From: LSUCC0057 sp042091915
Lineage (GTDB): Bacteria > Pseudomonadota > Gammaproteobacteria > Pseudomonadales > Porticoccaceae
DNA length: 58,502 bases
Assembly: GCA_042091915.1 (NCBI GenBank)
Contig: JBELGO010000002.1
Location: 1 to 58,502, forward strand
Reading direction: 5' to 3'
The notes under the pieces are model-generated. The model saw only the letters and a list, made by a program, of their open reading frames with translations. It did not search any database and had not been told where the DNA came from. The translations under genes and the position numbers were made by a program. Of this stretch, positions 22,959-32,200 are shown piece after piece (positions within the stretch are counted from its first letter, which is position 1; the number at the start of each line of letters is the position of its first letter).

Positions 22959-24044
22959 CTAGAGCACTGCCTTGGGGTAGGAGCCTAACAGCTTCAAATC
23001 GGCCACTTTGGCACTCAGCTGCTCTAACAAGCGCGCGATCTCTGGCTGCTCTGCATGGCCGGAAAAATCAATAAAAAAGTGGTAGTTCCACTTACCACTT
23101 CGCGATGGCCGAGTTTCTATGCGGGTCAAATCGACACCGTTTTCACGGAAAGGCTCTAACAACTCGTGCAGCGCACCTGGCTGATTGCGCACGGCAACCA
23201 AAACTGAGCTTTTGTCATCGCCTGAGGGCGGCACAGGTTCGCGGCCAATAATCAAAAAACGCGTCGAGTTGTCGGGCAGATCTTCAATACGCTCCCATAT
23301 TTTACTCAGCCCATAGAGCTGGCAGGACATCTCGCCGGCAATTGCGGCAGAGTTCCACTCTCCCGCTACACGGCGCGCAGCTTCTGCATTACTACTGACC
23401 GCCACGCGTTCAATATTGGGGTAGTTGGCATCTAACCACTTGCGACACTGCGCCAGCGACTGAGCGTGGGAATAGACCCGTGTGATACTCTCTCGATTCG
23501 TGTTGGGGCCCACCATAAAGTGATGGTGGATTCGCAGTTCGACCTCACCACAAATCTGCAAAGAGGAGTCGACAAAGCTGTCCAATGTATTAGAGACCAC
23601 ACCCTCAGTCGAATTTTCGACCGGCACCACGCCGTAGTTGCAGCTGCCGGCAATCACATCGCGGAAGACTTCATCGATGGCACTTTTGGGGACGCTCACC
23701 GCAGACTGGCCGAAGTGTTTAAGAGCCGCCTCTTGGGTGAACGTGCCCTCTGGGCCGAGATAGGCGACAGAGACGGGTTTCTCTAGAGCTAGACACGCGG
23801 ACATTACCTCTCTGAACAGACGCGCCATCTCTTCGTTGTCGAGCGGCCCTTGGTTGCGATCCATTACCCGACGGAGTACTTGCGCCTCGCGCTCGGGCCG
23901 GTAGAACGCGCTCTCGCCGGCGGCTGTTTTGACTTCAGCCACCTGCATTGCACAGCGCGCCCGCTGGCTAATTTTTTCGATAATTTCACTGTCTAATGCG
24001 TCAATCTGGTCGCGCAAATCGCTCAGCGAGGGAAGATCACTCAT
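22959..24044 (-). CDS. pheA: Bifunctional chorismate mutase / prephenate dehydratase
   Basis: The 361-residue P-protein. Residues 1-90 are an AroQ-type chorismate mutase (LRDQIDALDSEII, RPEREAQVLRRV). The dehydratase begins at about 95 (VAYLGPEGTFTQEAA) and contains the catalytic NSTRF. A C-terminal ACT domain (NQPGALHELLEPF, then IETRPS) binds phenylalanine for feedback inhibition. It converts chorismate through prephenate to phenylpyruvate. Upstream gyrA ends 24 nt before the start; serC, often found between them in Pseudomonas, is absent, and so is hisC between pheA and tyrA-aroA. Confidence 0.96.
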   Translation of the reverse strand: MSDLPSLSDLRDQIDALDSEIIEKISQRARCAMQVAEVKTAAGESAFYRPEREAQVLRRVMDRNQGPLDNEEMARLFREVMSACLALEKPVSVAYLGPEGTFTQEAALKHFGQSAVSVPKSAIDEVFRDVIAGSCNYGVVPVENSTEGVVSNTLDSFVDSSLQICGEVELRIHHHFMVGPNTNRESITRVYSHAQSLAQCRKWLDANYPNIERVAVSSNAEAARRVAGEWNSAAIAGEMSCQLYGLSKIWERIEDLPDNSTRFLIIGREPVPPSGDDKSSVLVAVRNQPGALHELLEPFRENGVDLTRIETRPSRSGKWNYHFFIDFSGHAEQPEIARLLEQLSAKVADLKLLGSYPKAVL

Positions 24045-24068
24045 CTGGTTACCTATCTATCTGGCTGG

Positions 24069-26654
24069 TTACTCGTCGCTGACAGCGCTCTCTGCAGGCT
24101 CTTGCTGCTCGACATCGAGGGCCTCATCCTGCTCTTCAATACGCGCCAAGCTCACTAAGTTCTCGCCCTCTTTGAGCCGAATAATCCGCACCCCTTGGGT
24201 GTTGCGCCCGACGACAGATATTTCGTCACCACGGGTGCGCACCATGGTGCCCTGATTGGAGATGAGCATAACCTCATCGCCCTCGAACAGCTGCGTAGCA
24301 CCGACCAAGGGGCCGTTGCGCTCACTCGCTTGGATGGCAATCATGCCTTTGCCACCACGCCCCTTAGTGGGGAACTCTGTGGTGCGCGTGCGCTTGCCAT
24401 AGCCGTTGTCGCAGACAGTCAGCAAGTAGCCGTTTTGGTCGGGAATAACCATCGATATAATACTTTCGCCCTCGGGCAGACGCATACCGCGCACTCCTTT
24501 GGAGACACGCCCCATGGAGCGGACATCATCGCCGCCAAAGCGCACAGCTTTGCCCTCGCTGCTGAACAACATAATGTCCTGAGAGCCGTCAGTAATCGCT
24601 GTACCTACTAATTGGTCACCCTCAACCAAGTCGACAGCACGCAACCCAACTGTGCGCGGACGCGAATACTGGTCGAGAGAAGTCTTTTTAACCGTACCAT
24701 TGGCTGTCGCCATAATGACGAACTGGTCTGCACTGTACTCTTCCACCGGCAGGATAGAGGTAATGCGCTCACCCTCACCCAACGGCAGCAGATTAACAAC
24801 AGGGCGGCCGCGGCTGTTGCGGCCCGCCAGCGGTATCTGATAAACCTTGAGCCAATAGACCTTACCCACACTGGTAAAGCAGAGAATCGTGGCGTGCGTG
24901 CTAGCTACCAGAAGGTGCTCAACAAAATCTTCGTCTTTAACCGCTGTCGCTGATTTACCCATACCGCCGCGGCGCTGTGCCTGATAGTCGCTCAGCGCTT
25001 GAGTCTTAGCGTAGCCGCCATGAGAAATGGTGACAACGCGGTCCTCTTCCGTAATGAGGTCCTCTATTGTTAGGTCATGTTGCGACTCGATAATTTCGGT
25101 GCGGCGCGCATCGCCAAATTCGTCGACGACTTCTTCGAGCTCACCGCGGATCACCTCCATCAAGCGAGCGTGGCTGCCCAAAATGTCTTGATACTCGGCA
25201 ATTTCAGTTAGCTTGACAGCAAATTCTTCCAGAATTTTGTCTTGCTCCATGCCGGTTAAACGGTGCAAACGCAGCTCGAGGATATCTTTAGCTTGCTCAG
25301 GCGACAGGTAGTAGAGGCCGTCGCGCATACCGTACTCTGGCTCCAACCACTCGGGACGCGTCGCTTCAGAGCCTGCGCGCTCTAGCATTTCAGTGACATG
25401 GCCGGGGCTCCAGCCGCGCGACACTAACGCTTCGCGGGCTTCGGCCGGGCTTGGCGATTGTTTGATAAGCGCAATCACTTCATCGATATTGGCCAGCGCA
25501 ATCGAGAACCCTTCCAGGGTATGTGCTCGCTCTCGCGCCTTGCGCAGCAGATAAATAGTGCGGCGTGTAACCACTTCGCGGCGGTGGCGAATAAAGGCTT
25601 CAAGCATCTGCTTGAGATTGAGAATCTTAGGCTGGCCATCGACAAGCGCCACGACATTGATACCAAAGACGCTTTGCAGCTGAGTCTGGGCGTAGAGATT
25701 GTTGAGGATAACCTCACCCACTTCACCGCGCTTGAGCTCAATAACCACGCGCAAACCGTCTTTGTCGGACTCATCACGCAGCTCGGATATACCTTCAATC
25801 TTTTTCTCTTTAACCAATTCGGCAATGCGCTCAATTAGACGCGCCTTGTTGAGCTGATAAGGGAGCTCGGTGATGATGATTGTTTCGCGATTGGTTTTTT
25901 CATTGACCTCGACATGAGCTTTGGCGCGTACGTAAATGCGCCCGCGGCCGGTGCGGTAGGCCTGCACGATTCCCGCTTTGCCGTTGATAATGGCTGCCGT
26001 TGGGAAATCGGGACCGGGGATATACTCCATCAACTCATCGATGGTGATCTCTTCATTGTCGATCAACGCCAAGCAGCCGCGCACTACTTCAGTCATGTTG
26101 TGCGGCGGAATATTGGTGGCCATGCCCACAGCGATACCCGAAGATCCATTGATCAGCAGATTGGGCACTCGGGTGGGCATCACTGCTGGAATGGTTTCAG
26201 TCTCATCGTAGTTGGGAACGAAATCGACGGTCTCTTTATCCAGATCCGCTAAAAGTGCATGCGCCAGTTTGGTCATGCGAATCTCGGTGTAACGCATTGC
26301 AGCGGCCGAATCGCCATCGATTGAGCCAAAGTTACCTTGGCCATCTACCAGCATGTAACGCAGCGAGAAGTCCTGCGCCATGCGCACGATGGTATCGTAA
26401 ACCGCCGAGTCACCGTGGGGGTGGTATTTACCGATCACATCACCGACTACACGCGCAGATTTTTTGTAGGCTTTGTTCCAATCGTTACCCAACTCGCTCA
26501 TCGCATAGAGCACTCGTCGGTGAACCGGCTTGAGACCGTCGCGCACATCGGGAAGTGCGCGACCTACGATTACGCTCATCGCGTAATCGAGATAGGACTG
26601 TTTGAGTTCGTCTTCGATATTAACCGGAACAATTTCTTTGGCTAGGTCACCCAT
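24069..26654 (-). CDS. gyrA: DNA gyrase subunit A
   Basis: Gyrase A (861 residues from ATG 26654) breaks and rejoins DNA to add negative supercoils with GyrB. I use the start MGDLAKEIVP, which matches Pseudomonas GyrA; an ATG five codons upstream has its SD-like AAAGG only one base away. With this start the quinolone region numbers as in E. coli: Ser83 and Asp87 in GDSAVYD, the quinolone-sensitive type. The active Tyr is in the AAMRYTE motif at 122. The GyrA-box appears as QRRGGMG at the start of the C-terminal pinwheel, and the tail is acidic. It is the first gene before pheA. Confidence 0.97.
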   Translation of the reverse strand: MGDLAKEIVPVNIEDELKQSYLDYAMSVIVGRALPDVRDGLKPVHRRVLYAMSELGNDWNKAYKKSARVVGDVIGKYHPHGDSAVYDTIVRMAQDFSLRYMLVDGQGNFGSIDGDSAAAMRYTEIRMTKLAHALLADLDKETVDFVPNYDETETIPAVMPTRVPNLLINGSSGIAVGMATNIPPHNMTEVVRGCLALIDNEEITIDELMEYIPGPDFPTAAIINGKAGIVQAYRTGRGRIYVRAKAHVEVNEKTNRETIIITELPYQLNKARLIERIAELVKEKKIEGISELRDESDKDGLRVVIELKRGEVGEVILNNLYAQTQLQSVFGINVVALVDGQPKILNLKQMLEAFIRHRREVVTRRTIYLLRKARERAHTLEGFSIALANIDEVIALIKQSPSPAEAREALVSRGWSPGHVTEMLERAGSEATRPEWLEPEYGMRDGLYYLSPEQAKDILELRLHRLTGMEQDKILEEFAVKLTEIAEYQDILGSHARLMEVIRGELEEVVDEFGDARRTEIIESQHDLTIEDLITEEDRVVTISHGGYAKTQALSDYQAQRRGGMGKSATAVKDEDFVEHLLVASTHATILCFTSVGKVYWLKVYQIPLAGRNSRGRPVVNLLPLGEGERITSILPVEEYSADQFVIMATANGTVKKTSLDQYSRPRTVGLRAVDLVEGDQLVGTAITDGSQDIMLFSSEGKAVRFGGDDVRSMGRVSKGVRGMRLPEGESIISMVIPDQNGYLLTVCDNGYGKRTRTTEFPTKGRGGKGMIAIQASERNGPLVGATQLFEGDEVMLISNQGTMVRTRGDEISVVGRNTQGVRIIRLKEGENLVSLARIEEQDEALDVEQQEPAESAVSDE

Positions 26655-26928
26655 GGCGGCGTTATGCATCCTTTTTTTTAACTAATGGGAGGGTGCGACT
26701 GCTTTTCGAGCAGCTCTGTAAATGCACCTTTTATTGCACACCGAGCTAAATCGCTAATGCACATCAATTTAAGCTGCCTAGTCTACCACAACTACCCCCC
26801 CTTACACCTCACTTTATGCACGCTGAAACTGCCGCTGCGCGATGAATCACCCGTTTAAGCTGTCGCCGTCCAGCCTTTAAAAAAGCTATACTGCGCGCTG
26901 CATTAACTACCCCATTAAGGAGTGCCGC

Positions 26929-28266
26929 GTGAGCAGCCCGATCGCCGTCGACAAACTGATTAGCGCCAGCTGGATAATCCCGATAGTGCCCGCCAATACG
27001 GTGCTATCAGAGTGCGCCGTGGCTATCGATAACGGCAAAATTGTCGACCTCTGCACCCAGCGTGAAGCCGCTTTGAAATACACGCCGCGCGAGCATATCG
27101 AGCTGCCCGGGCAACTACTGATGCCCGGCCTAATCAATAGCCACAGCCACAGCGCAATGACACTACTGCGCGGTTACGCCGATGATCTCCCGCTGGAGCG
27201 CTGGTTAGCGGATGCTATTTGGCCTGCAGAGAGCCAGCTGGTCTGCGACGAATTTGTCGCCGTCGGCACTCGCCTAGCCCTAGCAGAGATGATTGCTAGC
27301 GGCACGACCAGCTTCGCCGATATGTATTTTTTTCCTGAAGCGACCGCGCGCGAATCCGCCAGCGCTGGCCTGCGCGCGCTATTGGCAGCGCCGATTTTTG
27401 ATGGCGCCGGTAGTTGGGGCCAAGATGCCGACGACTACATCCACAAAACTCTCAAGCTGCGCGACAACTATAAAAGCCACAGCTTGGTCGAGATCGCCTT
27501 CGGCCCTCACGCCCCTTACAGCTGCAGCGACACCACTATCCAGAAAGTCGCTACTTTTGCCCAAGAGCTCGATATGGCGGTGATGATCCACCTTCACGAG
27601 ACTGAGCAGGAGATAGCCCAAGCTGTAGCGGCCAACGGACAGCGCCCTATCGAGCGCTTGGCCGAGCTCGGCCTGTTTGGGCCGCGGACACTGTGTGTGC
27701 ATATGACCACGGCCAATGATGAAGAGCTTGCGACCCTGCAAAAGAATGGCAGCCATATAGTCCACTGCCCAAGCTCCAACCTAAAACTGGCCAGCGGCAT
27801 AGCGCCGGTCCCCCACTATCAGAGCGCCGGTGTGAATGTCGCAATCGGCACCGACGGTGCTGCTAGCAACAATAGTTTGGACCTATTCGCCGAGCTGCGT
27901 CTTGCCGCTCTGTTAGGCAAGGCAGCCTCTGGTGATGCCGCCGCCATTGACTGCCATCGCGCGCTGCGCATGGCGACACTGGATGGTGCCCGTGCGCTTG
28001 GTTGGGAGCACAAGACCGGTTCACTGGAGACCGGCAAAGAGGCCGATTTGATCGCCATAGACCTCTCGTCACCGGCCCAGCAACCTCTGTATAATCCAGC
28101 CTCGCAACTGGTCTATACCGCAGTTGGCGGCTGTGTCAGCCACAGCTGGGTGGCTGGCCAATGCCTTCTGCGCGACGGCCAGTTAACCACGATTAACCAG
28201 CGCCAACTGCAGCGCGAAGTAACAGAGAAATGGCAGCCGTTAATTGCTGCACTCGAGCAAGACTAA
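26929..28266 (+). CDS. mtaD: 5-methylthioadenosine / S-adenosylhomocysteine deaminase (amidohydrolase)
   Basis: A 445-residue amidohydrolase of the TRZ/ATZ group. Metal ligands His72 and His74 are in NSHSHSAM, with a third in the later HLHETEQE segment and Asp in GTDGAASNN. The substrate-facing LLRGYADDLPLERWL is typical of MtaD/SAH deaminases. The enzyme turns methylthioadenosine into methylthioinosine (as in Pseudomonas) or deaminates SAH. The start is GTG with AAGGAG at 6 nt. It is divergent from gyrA and followed by ubiG, mupP and yciK as in P. aeruginosa, but mtnA is missing between gyrA and mtaD. Sharing a transcript with the SAM-dependent UbiG fits SAH removal. Confidence 0.88.
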   Translation: MSSPIAVDKLISASWIIPIVPANTVLSECAVAIDNGKIVDLCTQREAALKYTPREHIELPGQLLMPGLINSHSHSAMTLLRGYADDLPLERWLADAIWPAESQLVCDEFVAVGTRLALAEMIASGTTSFADMYFFPEATARESASAGLRALLAAPIFDGAGSWGQDADDYIHKTLKLRDNYKSHSLVEIAFGPHAPYSCSDTTIQKVATFAQELDMAVMIHLHETEQEIAQAVAANGQRPIERLAELGLFGPRTLCVHMTTANDEELATLQKNGSHIVHCPSSNLKLASGIAPVPHYQSAGVNVAIGTDGAASNNSLDLFAELRLAALLGKAASGDAAAIDCHRALRMATLDGARALGWEHKTGSLETGKEADLIAIDLSSPAQQPLYNPASQLVYTAVGGCVSHSWVAGQCLLRDGQLTTINQRQLQREVTEKWQPLIAALEQD

Positions 28267-28297
28267 CCCTCTAAATCCCAACAGAGAGCACACCCTC

Positions 28298-29020
28298 ATG
28301 AGCGAGAAAAAACCGCAATACGACAACGTCGACCGCGCCGAAATTGCTAAGTTTGAAGAGTTAGCCAGTCGCTGGTGGGATACTGACAGTGAGTTCAAAC
28401 CGCTTCACGCAATCAACCCGTTGCGTGCCAATTGGGTCGATCAACGCGCGGCTGTTGCCGGAAAAAAACTCCTCGATGTCGGATGTGGTGGCGGCATTTT
28501 TAGTGAATCTATGGCCCAGCGCGGCGCGGCGGTGACCGGCATCGATATGGGTGAGGCCCCGCTGAGCGTCGCGCGCCTTCACTTGCTTGAATCCGGCCTC
28601 GATATTGACTATCGGCAGAGTACCGCCGAACAACTAGCGGATTCTCAGCCAGAGCAGTTCGATACCGTCTGCTGTCTAGAAATGCTCGAGCACGTGCCCG
28701 ATCCCAGCGCCGTTATCGCCGCCTGTGCAGCGTTGACCAAACCCGGTGGCGAGCTATTTTTCTCGACTATCAATCGCAACCCCAAAGCCTATCTGTTTGC
28801 CATTATTGGCGCGGAATATATTTTGCGACTGCTGCCCAAGGGCACCCATGAGTACCAGAAATTCATCCGTCCTGCCGAGCTGGCGAGCTGGGTTCGCGCG
28901 GCCGGGCTCGAGCTAGTTGAAATGACAGGTATGCTCTACAACCCCATTACCAAAGAGTACAAACTCAGCAGTAAAGATGTCGACGTCAACTACCTCGTTC
29001 ATGTGCGCAAACCACTGTGA
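28298..29020 (+). CDS. ubiG: Ubiquinone biosynthesis O-methyltransferase
   Basis: A 240-residue SAM-dependent methyltransferase that carries out both O-methylations in ubiquinone synthesis. The N-terminal EIAKFEELASRWWD and HAINPLR are UbiG hallmarks. The SAM loop is LDVGCGGGIFSE (59-70), and the C-terminal region has YLFAIIGAEYILRLLPKGTH. I chose ATG 28298, after AGAGAG; the open frame extends back into mtaD. The stop codon overlaps the GTG of mupP by four nt (GTGA), implying coupled translation. Confidence 0.96.
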   Translation: MSEKKPQYDNVDRAEIAKFEELASRWWDTDSEFKPLHAINPLRANWVDQRAAVAGKKLLDVGCGGGIFSESMAQRGAAVTGIDMGEAPLSVARLHLLESGLDIDYRQSTAEQLADSQPEQFDTVCCLEMLEHVPDPSAVIAACAALTKPGGELFFSTINRNPKAYLFAIIGAEYILRLLPKGTHEYQKFIRPAELASWVRAAGLELVEMTGMLYNPITKEYKLSSKDVDVNYLVHVRKPL

Positions 29021-29697
29021 TTGAGTTCGACGCACTCATCTTCGACCTCGATGGCACGCTGATCGATACCGCACCCGATTTTATGCGCTCGCTGCAAATT
29101 CAGCTCGACCGGCATCAACGCTCTATGCCCTCCGAACACCTACTGCGCTGCGGTATTAGCGATGGCTCTGCCGGTCTGATTAGCCGCGCCTTTGGCATCG
29201 ACAATCAACACGCCGAATTCGAGGCACTGCGCAATGAGTTCTTAGATATTTATTACCAAAAACTGGCCGAAGAGACCGCCCCCTTTGCCGGCATCGACAC
29301 GCTGCTCGAGGAGTGTCACAAGCGCTCGATACCGTGGTCGATCGCCACCAATAAGCCGTGGCGATACACCGAGCCGGTGTTAGCAGCCCTCGATTTACTC
29401 ATTCCCGCCGCCGCGGTGATCTGCCCAGATCATGTCGCCAACACCAAGCCCGACCCCGAACCGGTATTGCTCGCCTGCAATATCATGGGTGTCAAACCCG
29501 ATCGTGCCATTATGATCGGAGATCATGTTCGTGACATCGAATCCGGGCAGCGCGCCGGAGCCGCCACCATCGCTGCCGCGTGGGGCTACTTGAGTCCTGA
29601 TGAAGATGCCGAAACATGGCGCGCAGACCACACCTTGAGCTGCTCGACCCAACTGCACCACTTACTCTTTTCCGACGACGCGCGCAGCGCCAGCTGA
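29017..29697 (+). CDS. mupP: HAD-family phosphatase, probable N-acetylmuramic acid 6-phosphate phosphatase
   Basis: A 226-residue HAD hydrolase. Nucleophile Asp10 and general acid Asp12 lie in FDLDGTL, followed by Asp17. Motif II is ATNK (about 110-113), and motif IV GDHVRDIESGQRAG. It resembles phosphoglycolate phosphatase Gph, but its place between ubiG and yciK is that of MupP in Pseudomonas, which dephosphorylates MurNAc-6P in peptidoglycan recycling. The start GTG overlaps ubiG. Activity on phosphoglycolate cannot be excluded from the sequence. Confidence 0.8.
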   Translation: MIEFDALIFDLDGTLIDTAPDFMRSLQIQLDRHQRSMPSEHLLRCGISDGSAGLISRAFGIDNQHAEFEALRNEFLDIYYQKLAEETAPFAGIDTLLEECHKRSIPWSIATNKPWRYTEPVLAALDLLIPAAAVICPDHVANTKPDPEPVLLACNIMGVKPDRAIMIGDHVRDIESGQRAGAATIAAAWGYLSPDEDAETWRADHTLSCSTQLHHLLFSDDARSAS

Positions 29698-29713
29698 ACT
29701 AGGACAAAAGACC

Positions 29714-30481
29714 ATGCACAGCATAGACCCAAGCCTACACCGACAATTCGCCCCGGCGCCAACTGCGCTCACAGGGCGCGTTATATTGATAACGGGTGCC
29801 GGCAGTGGCATTGGCCGCCAGGCCGCTCTCAGCTGTGCAGAACACGGTGCGCAGGTAATCCTGGCGGGTCGCACGCTAGAGCGGCTGGAGCAGGTCTACG
29901 ATCAGATTGTTGCCAGCGGCGGCGCTGAGCCAATGCTCTACCCGGTTGATCTAGAGGGCGCCAGCACAGAAGATTACCAACAGCTGGCCGCTCTCATTGA
30001 AAGCCACTTTGGCAAACTTGATGGGCTGCTGTTAAATGCCGGGATACTCGGCACGCGCACCCCTTTTAGCCACCATCGTAGCGATGTTTGGGAGCGTGTA
30101 TTAAAAGTCAATGTGACGGCACAATGGCTGATGGCGCAGGCGCTACTGCCGGTGCTGGAGCTGGCCGAAAACGGCTCGATTATTTTTACTAGTTCCACTG
30201 TAGGTCACCAAGCTAAGCCATTTTGGGGTGTCTATGGCGTCTCTAAATTTGCTCTCGAAGGGATGGCGGCAAGCTGGGCTCAAGAGTTAGCGGGCGTCAG
30301 CAAAGTGCGCATCAACGTCATCAATCCCGGTGCTACACGCACCGATATGCGCGCGCAAGCTTATCCTGCTGAAGACCCGACCGAGCTGGCCACTCCGCTA
30401 GAGATCATGCCCAGCTACCTGTTTTTACTCAGCGATGAGAGCAAAGCAATTAGCGGGGCCCGGCTCAACGCTCAAGGCTAG
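29714..30481 (+). CDS. yciK: YciK-type short-chain dehydrogenase
   Basis: A 255-residue SDR. The cofactor motif TGAGSGIG is at 27-34, LNAGILG replaces the usual NNAG, and the catalytic part is FTSSTVG followed by YGVSK. INPGATRTDMRAQAYPAEDP is characteristic of YciK. The substrate is unknown. It follows mupP by 16 nt. Its stop TAG shares the palindrome CTAG with the rluB stop on the other strand, so the two convergent genes overlap by four bases. Confidence 0.88.
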   Translation: MHSIDPSLHRQFAPAPTALTGRVILITGAGSGIGRQAALSCAEHGAQVILAGRTLERLEQVYDQIVASGGAEPMLYPVDLEGASTEDYQQLAALIESHFGKLDGLLLNAGILGTRTPFSHHRSDVWERVLKVNVTAQWLMAQALLPVLELAENGSIIFTSSTVGHQAKPFWGVYGVSKFALEGMAASWAQELAGVSKVRINVINPGATRTDMRAQAYPAEDPTELATPLEIMPSYLFLLSDESKAISGARLNAQG

Positions 30482-31308
30482 CGATCACCGCGAGCGCGCA
30501 ATTTGCGCTCTTTGCGCTGGCGGATATCGCGCAGCACTGTTTTTTCGCTGGCGCGTGGTGGCTTGAGATCTACGGCCCGGCACAGAGAAGATACCTGCTT
30601 GGGATCTAGCTCAATGAACTCGGCGCGACGCACGTAAGAAGGCAGCTCGATTGGCCCGTAGCTAATCCGCTTCAAGCGACTCACTTCGACACCTTGCGAC
30701 TCCCACAGTCGACGCACCTCGCGAGTTTTTCCCTCGGCTAGAGTGACACGGTACCAACGGTTGGCACCACCCTCTTCGTCGTCGCTGCGGTGGTGCTGTG
30801 GTTTGACGCTATCGAACTTAGCCATACCGTCATCGAGCTCGACACCCTGAGTCAAACGGCGCAACATCGCATCGTCAACGGGCCCATGTATACGCGCCAG
30901 ATATTCGCGACGGACCTCGCGCGAGGGGTGCATCAGGCGGTTGGCGAGCTCGCCATTATCGGTAAACAGGAGCAAGCCGCCGGTGTTGATATCCAGCCGG
31001 CCAACTGCAATCCAGCGGCCATGGCTTATTCTCGGCAGCTTATCAAATACTGTCGGGCGCCCGTCCGGGTCGTTCTTGGAACAAATTTCGCCCTCTGGCT
31101 TGCTGTAGAGCAATACGCGGATAGCTTCGTTGCTCGGCGCCTTAACCAATTTACCATCCACTAAAATGCGGTCGTGCGGCTCTGCTCGATCCCCCAACTT
31201 GGCAGTATTTCCGTTGATGGAGACACGGCCATCGGATATCCAACGCTCTAACTCTCGCCGTGATCCCAACCCTGCGGTGGCAAGAATTTTTTGTAATTTT
31301 TCACTCAT
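30478..31308 (-). CDS. rluB: 23S rRNA pseudouridine synthase B
   Basis: A 276-residue pseudouridine synthase that modifies U2605 in helix 89-93 of 23S rRNA. An S4-like domain opens the protein (EKLQKILATAGLGSRRELERWI). Catalytic Asp106 is in the GRLDINTGGLLL motif. The C-terminus is a basic tail with RKERKLRARG. The gene is preceded by scpB with a 4-nt overlap, the order scpA-scpB-rluB seen in Pseudomonas. Confidence 0.94.
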   Translation of the reverse strand: MSEKLQKILATAGLGSRRELERWISDGRVSINGNTAKLGDRAEPHDRILVDGKLVKAPSNEAIRVLLYSKPEGEICSKNDPDGRPTVFDKLPRISHGRWIAVGRLDINTGGLLLFTDNGELANRLMHPSREVRREYLARIHGPVDDAMLRRLTQGVELDDGMAKFDSVKPQHHRSDDEEGGANRWYRVTLAEGKTREVRRLWESQGVEVSRLKRISYGPIELPSYVRRAEFIELDPKQVSSLCRAVDLKPPRASEKTVLRDIRQRKERKLRARGDR

Positions 31309-32177
31309 TGATGATTATCCGTTGCGGCACTGCCGTCTGGGCTTGGCTCGGCATCCTCCTCAGAGGTCTCCGGCACAGGGGGTACTGCATTGAGCTCGGC
31401 GAGCTCACTATTGTGTGTTTCAACTGCATCGCCCGAGGGGAGATCGCTATCGCTCGCTTCAGAGTCGTTAGCTGCAGCGCTGGGTTGCGTTTCGGAGGAA
31501 AGCGCTAGCTCCAATTCGGGGTCGAGCTGAGCGAAATCTTTCAACTCACTGAGTGGCGGCAACTCATCGAGACTCTTGAGGTTGAAGTAGTCTAAAAACT
31601 GTCTTGTAGTGGCGTACAAAGCTGGCTTGCCAGGCACATCGCGATGTCCGACAACGCGCACCCACTCGCGCTCCTGAAGGCTTTTAATTATATCAGAGCT
31701 GACTGCGACACCGCGCACTTGCTCGATATCGCCGCGAGTCAATGGCTGCCGGTAAGCGACCAGGGCCAGAGTTTCGAGCATTGCACGAGAGTAGCGTTTG
31801 GGTTTCTCTTCCCAGAGACGGTTGACCCATTCCGCAAGCTCTTTGCGCACTTGAAAGCGGTAACCGCTGGCCACTTGTTGCAGCTCAAAACCGCGCTGTT
31901 CACAGTGTTGCGCTATGTCTTCCAACGCGGTCGTTATCTGGTCGCGCGGCGGGCGCTCAAATTCGGTAAATAGTGCTTCGAGTTGATTCAGTGACAGCGG
32001 GCGGCCGGCAGCCAGGAGTGCCCCTTCGATGATTTTGGGCAGCAATTCAACATCGACCCAATCACGGCTAGGCTCTTGGACGGGGAGGTCACTGGAGGAT
32101 GCTGCCGATTGTTCGGCTGCAATCTCGCTGGCGTCGACAGTGTCGGCGTTAATATCAGTGGTATCGGTATCACTCAT
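31305..32177 (-). CDS. scpB: Segregation and condensation protein B
   Basis: ScpB (290 residues) forms a complex with ScpA and SMC. Two winged-helix domains span about residues 42-205 (LLPKIIEGALLAAGRPL, then RYSRAMLETLALVAYRQPLTRGDIEQVRGV, and the end YATTRQFLDYFNLKSLDELP). Both ends are long, acidic and Ser/Glu/Asp-rich, with no known domain; the C-terminal extension of about 60 residues is typical for gammaproteobacteria. It lies 23 nt behind scpA. Confidence 0.94.
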   Translation of the reverse strand: MSDTDTTDINADTVDASEIAAEQSAASSSDLPVQEPSRDWVDVELLPKIIEGALLAAGRPLSLNQLEALFTEFERPPRDQITTALEDIAQHCEQRGFELQQVASGYRFQVRKELAEWVNRLWEEKPKRYSRAMLETLALVAYRQPLTRGDIEQVRGVAVSSDIIKSLQEREWVRVVGHRDVPGKPALYATTRQFLDYFNLKSLDELPPLSELKDFAQLDPELELALSSETQPSAAANDSEASDSDLPSGDAVETHNSELAELNAVPPVPETSEEDAEPSPDGSAATDNHQ

Positions 32178-32200
32178 AATTTTCTATCACTTCTCACTAT

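Noticed and set aside
26655..26669. Earlier gyrA ATG five codons upstream
   Set aside because: Its SD-like AAAGG is only one base away, and the family starts at MGDLAKEI.
26860..26892. Promoter for mtaD with TATACT at 26887-26892
   Set aside because: The -10 is good but no acceptable -35 lies 16-18 bases upstream, so it is not listed as a feature.
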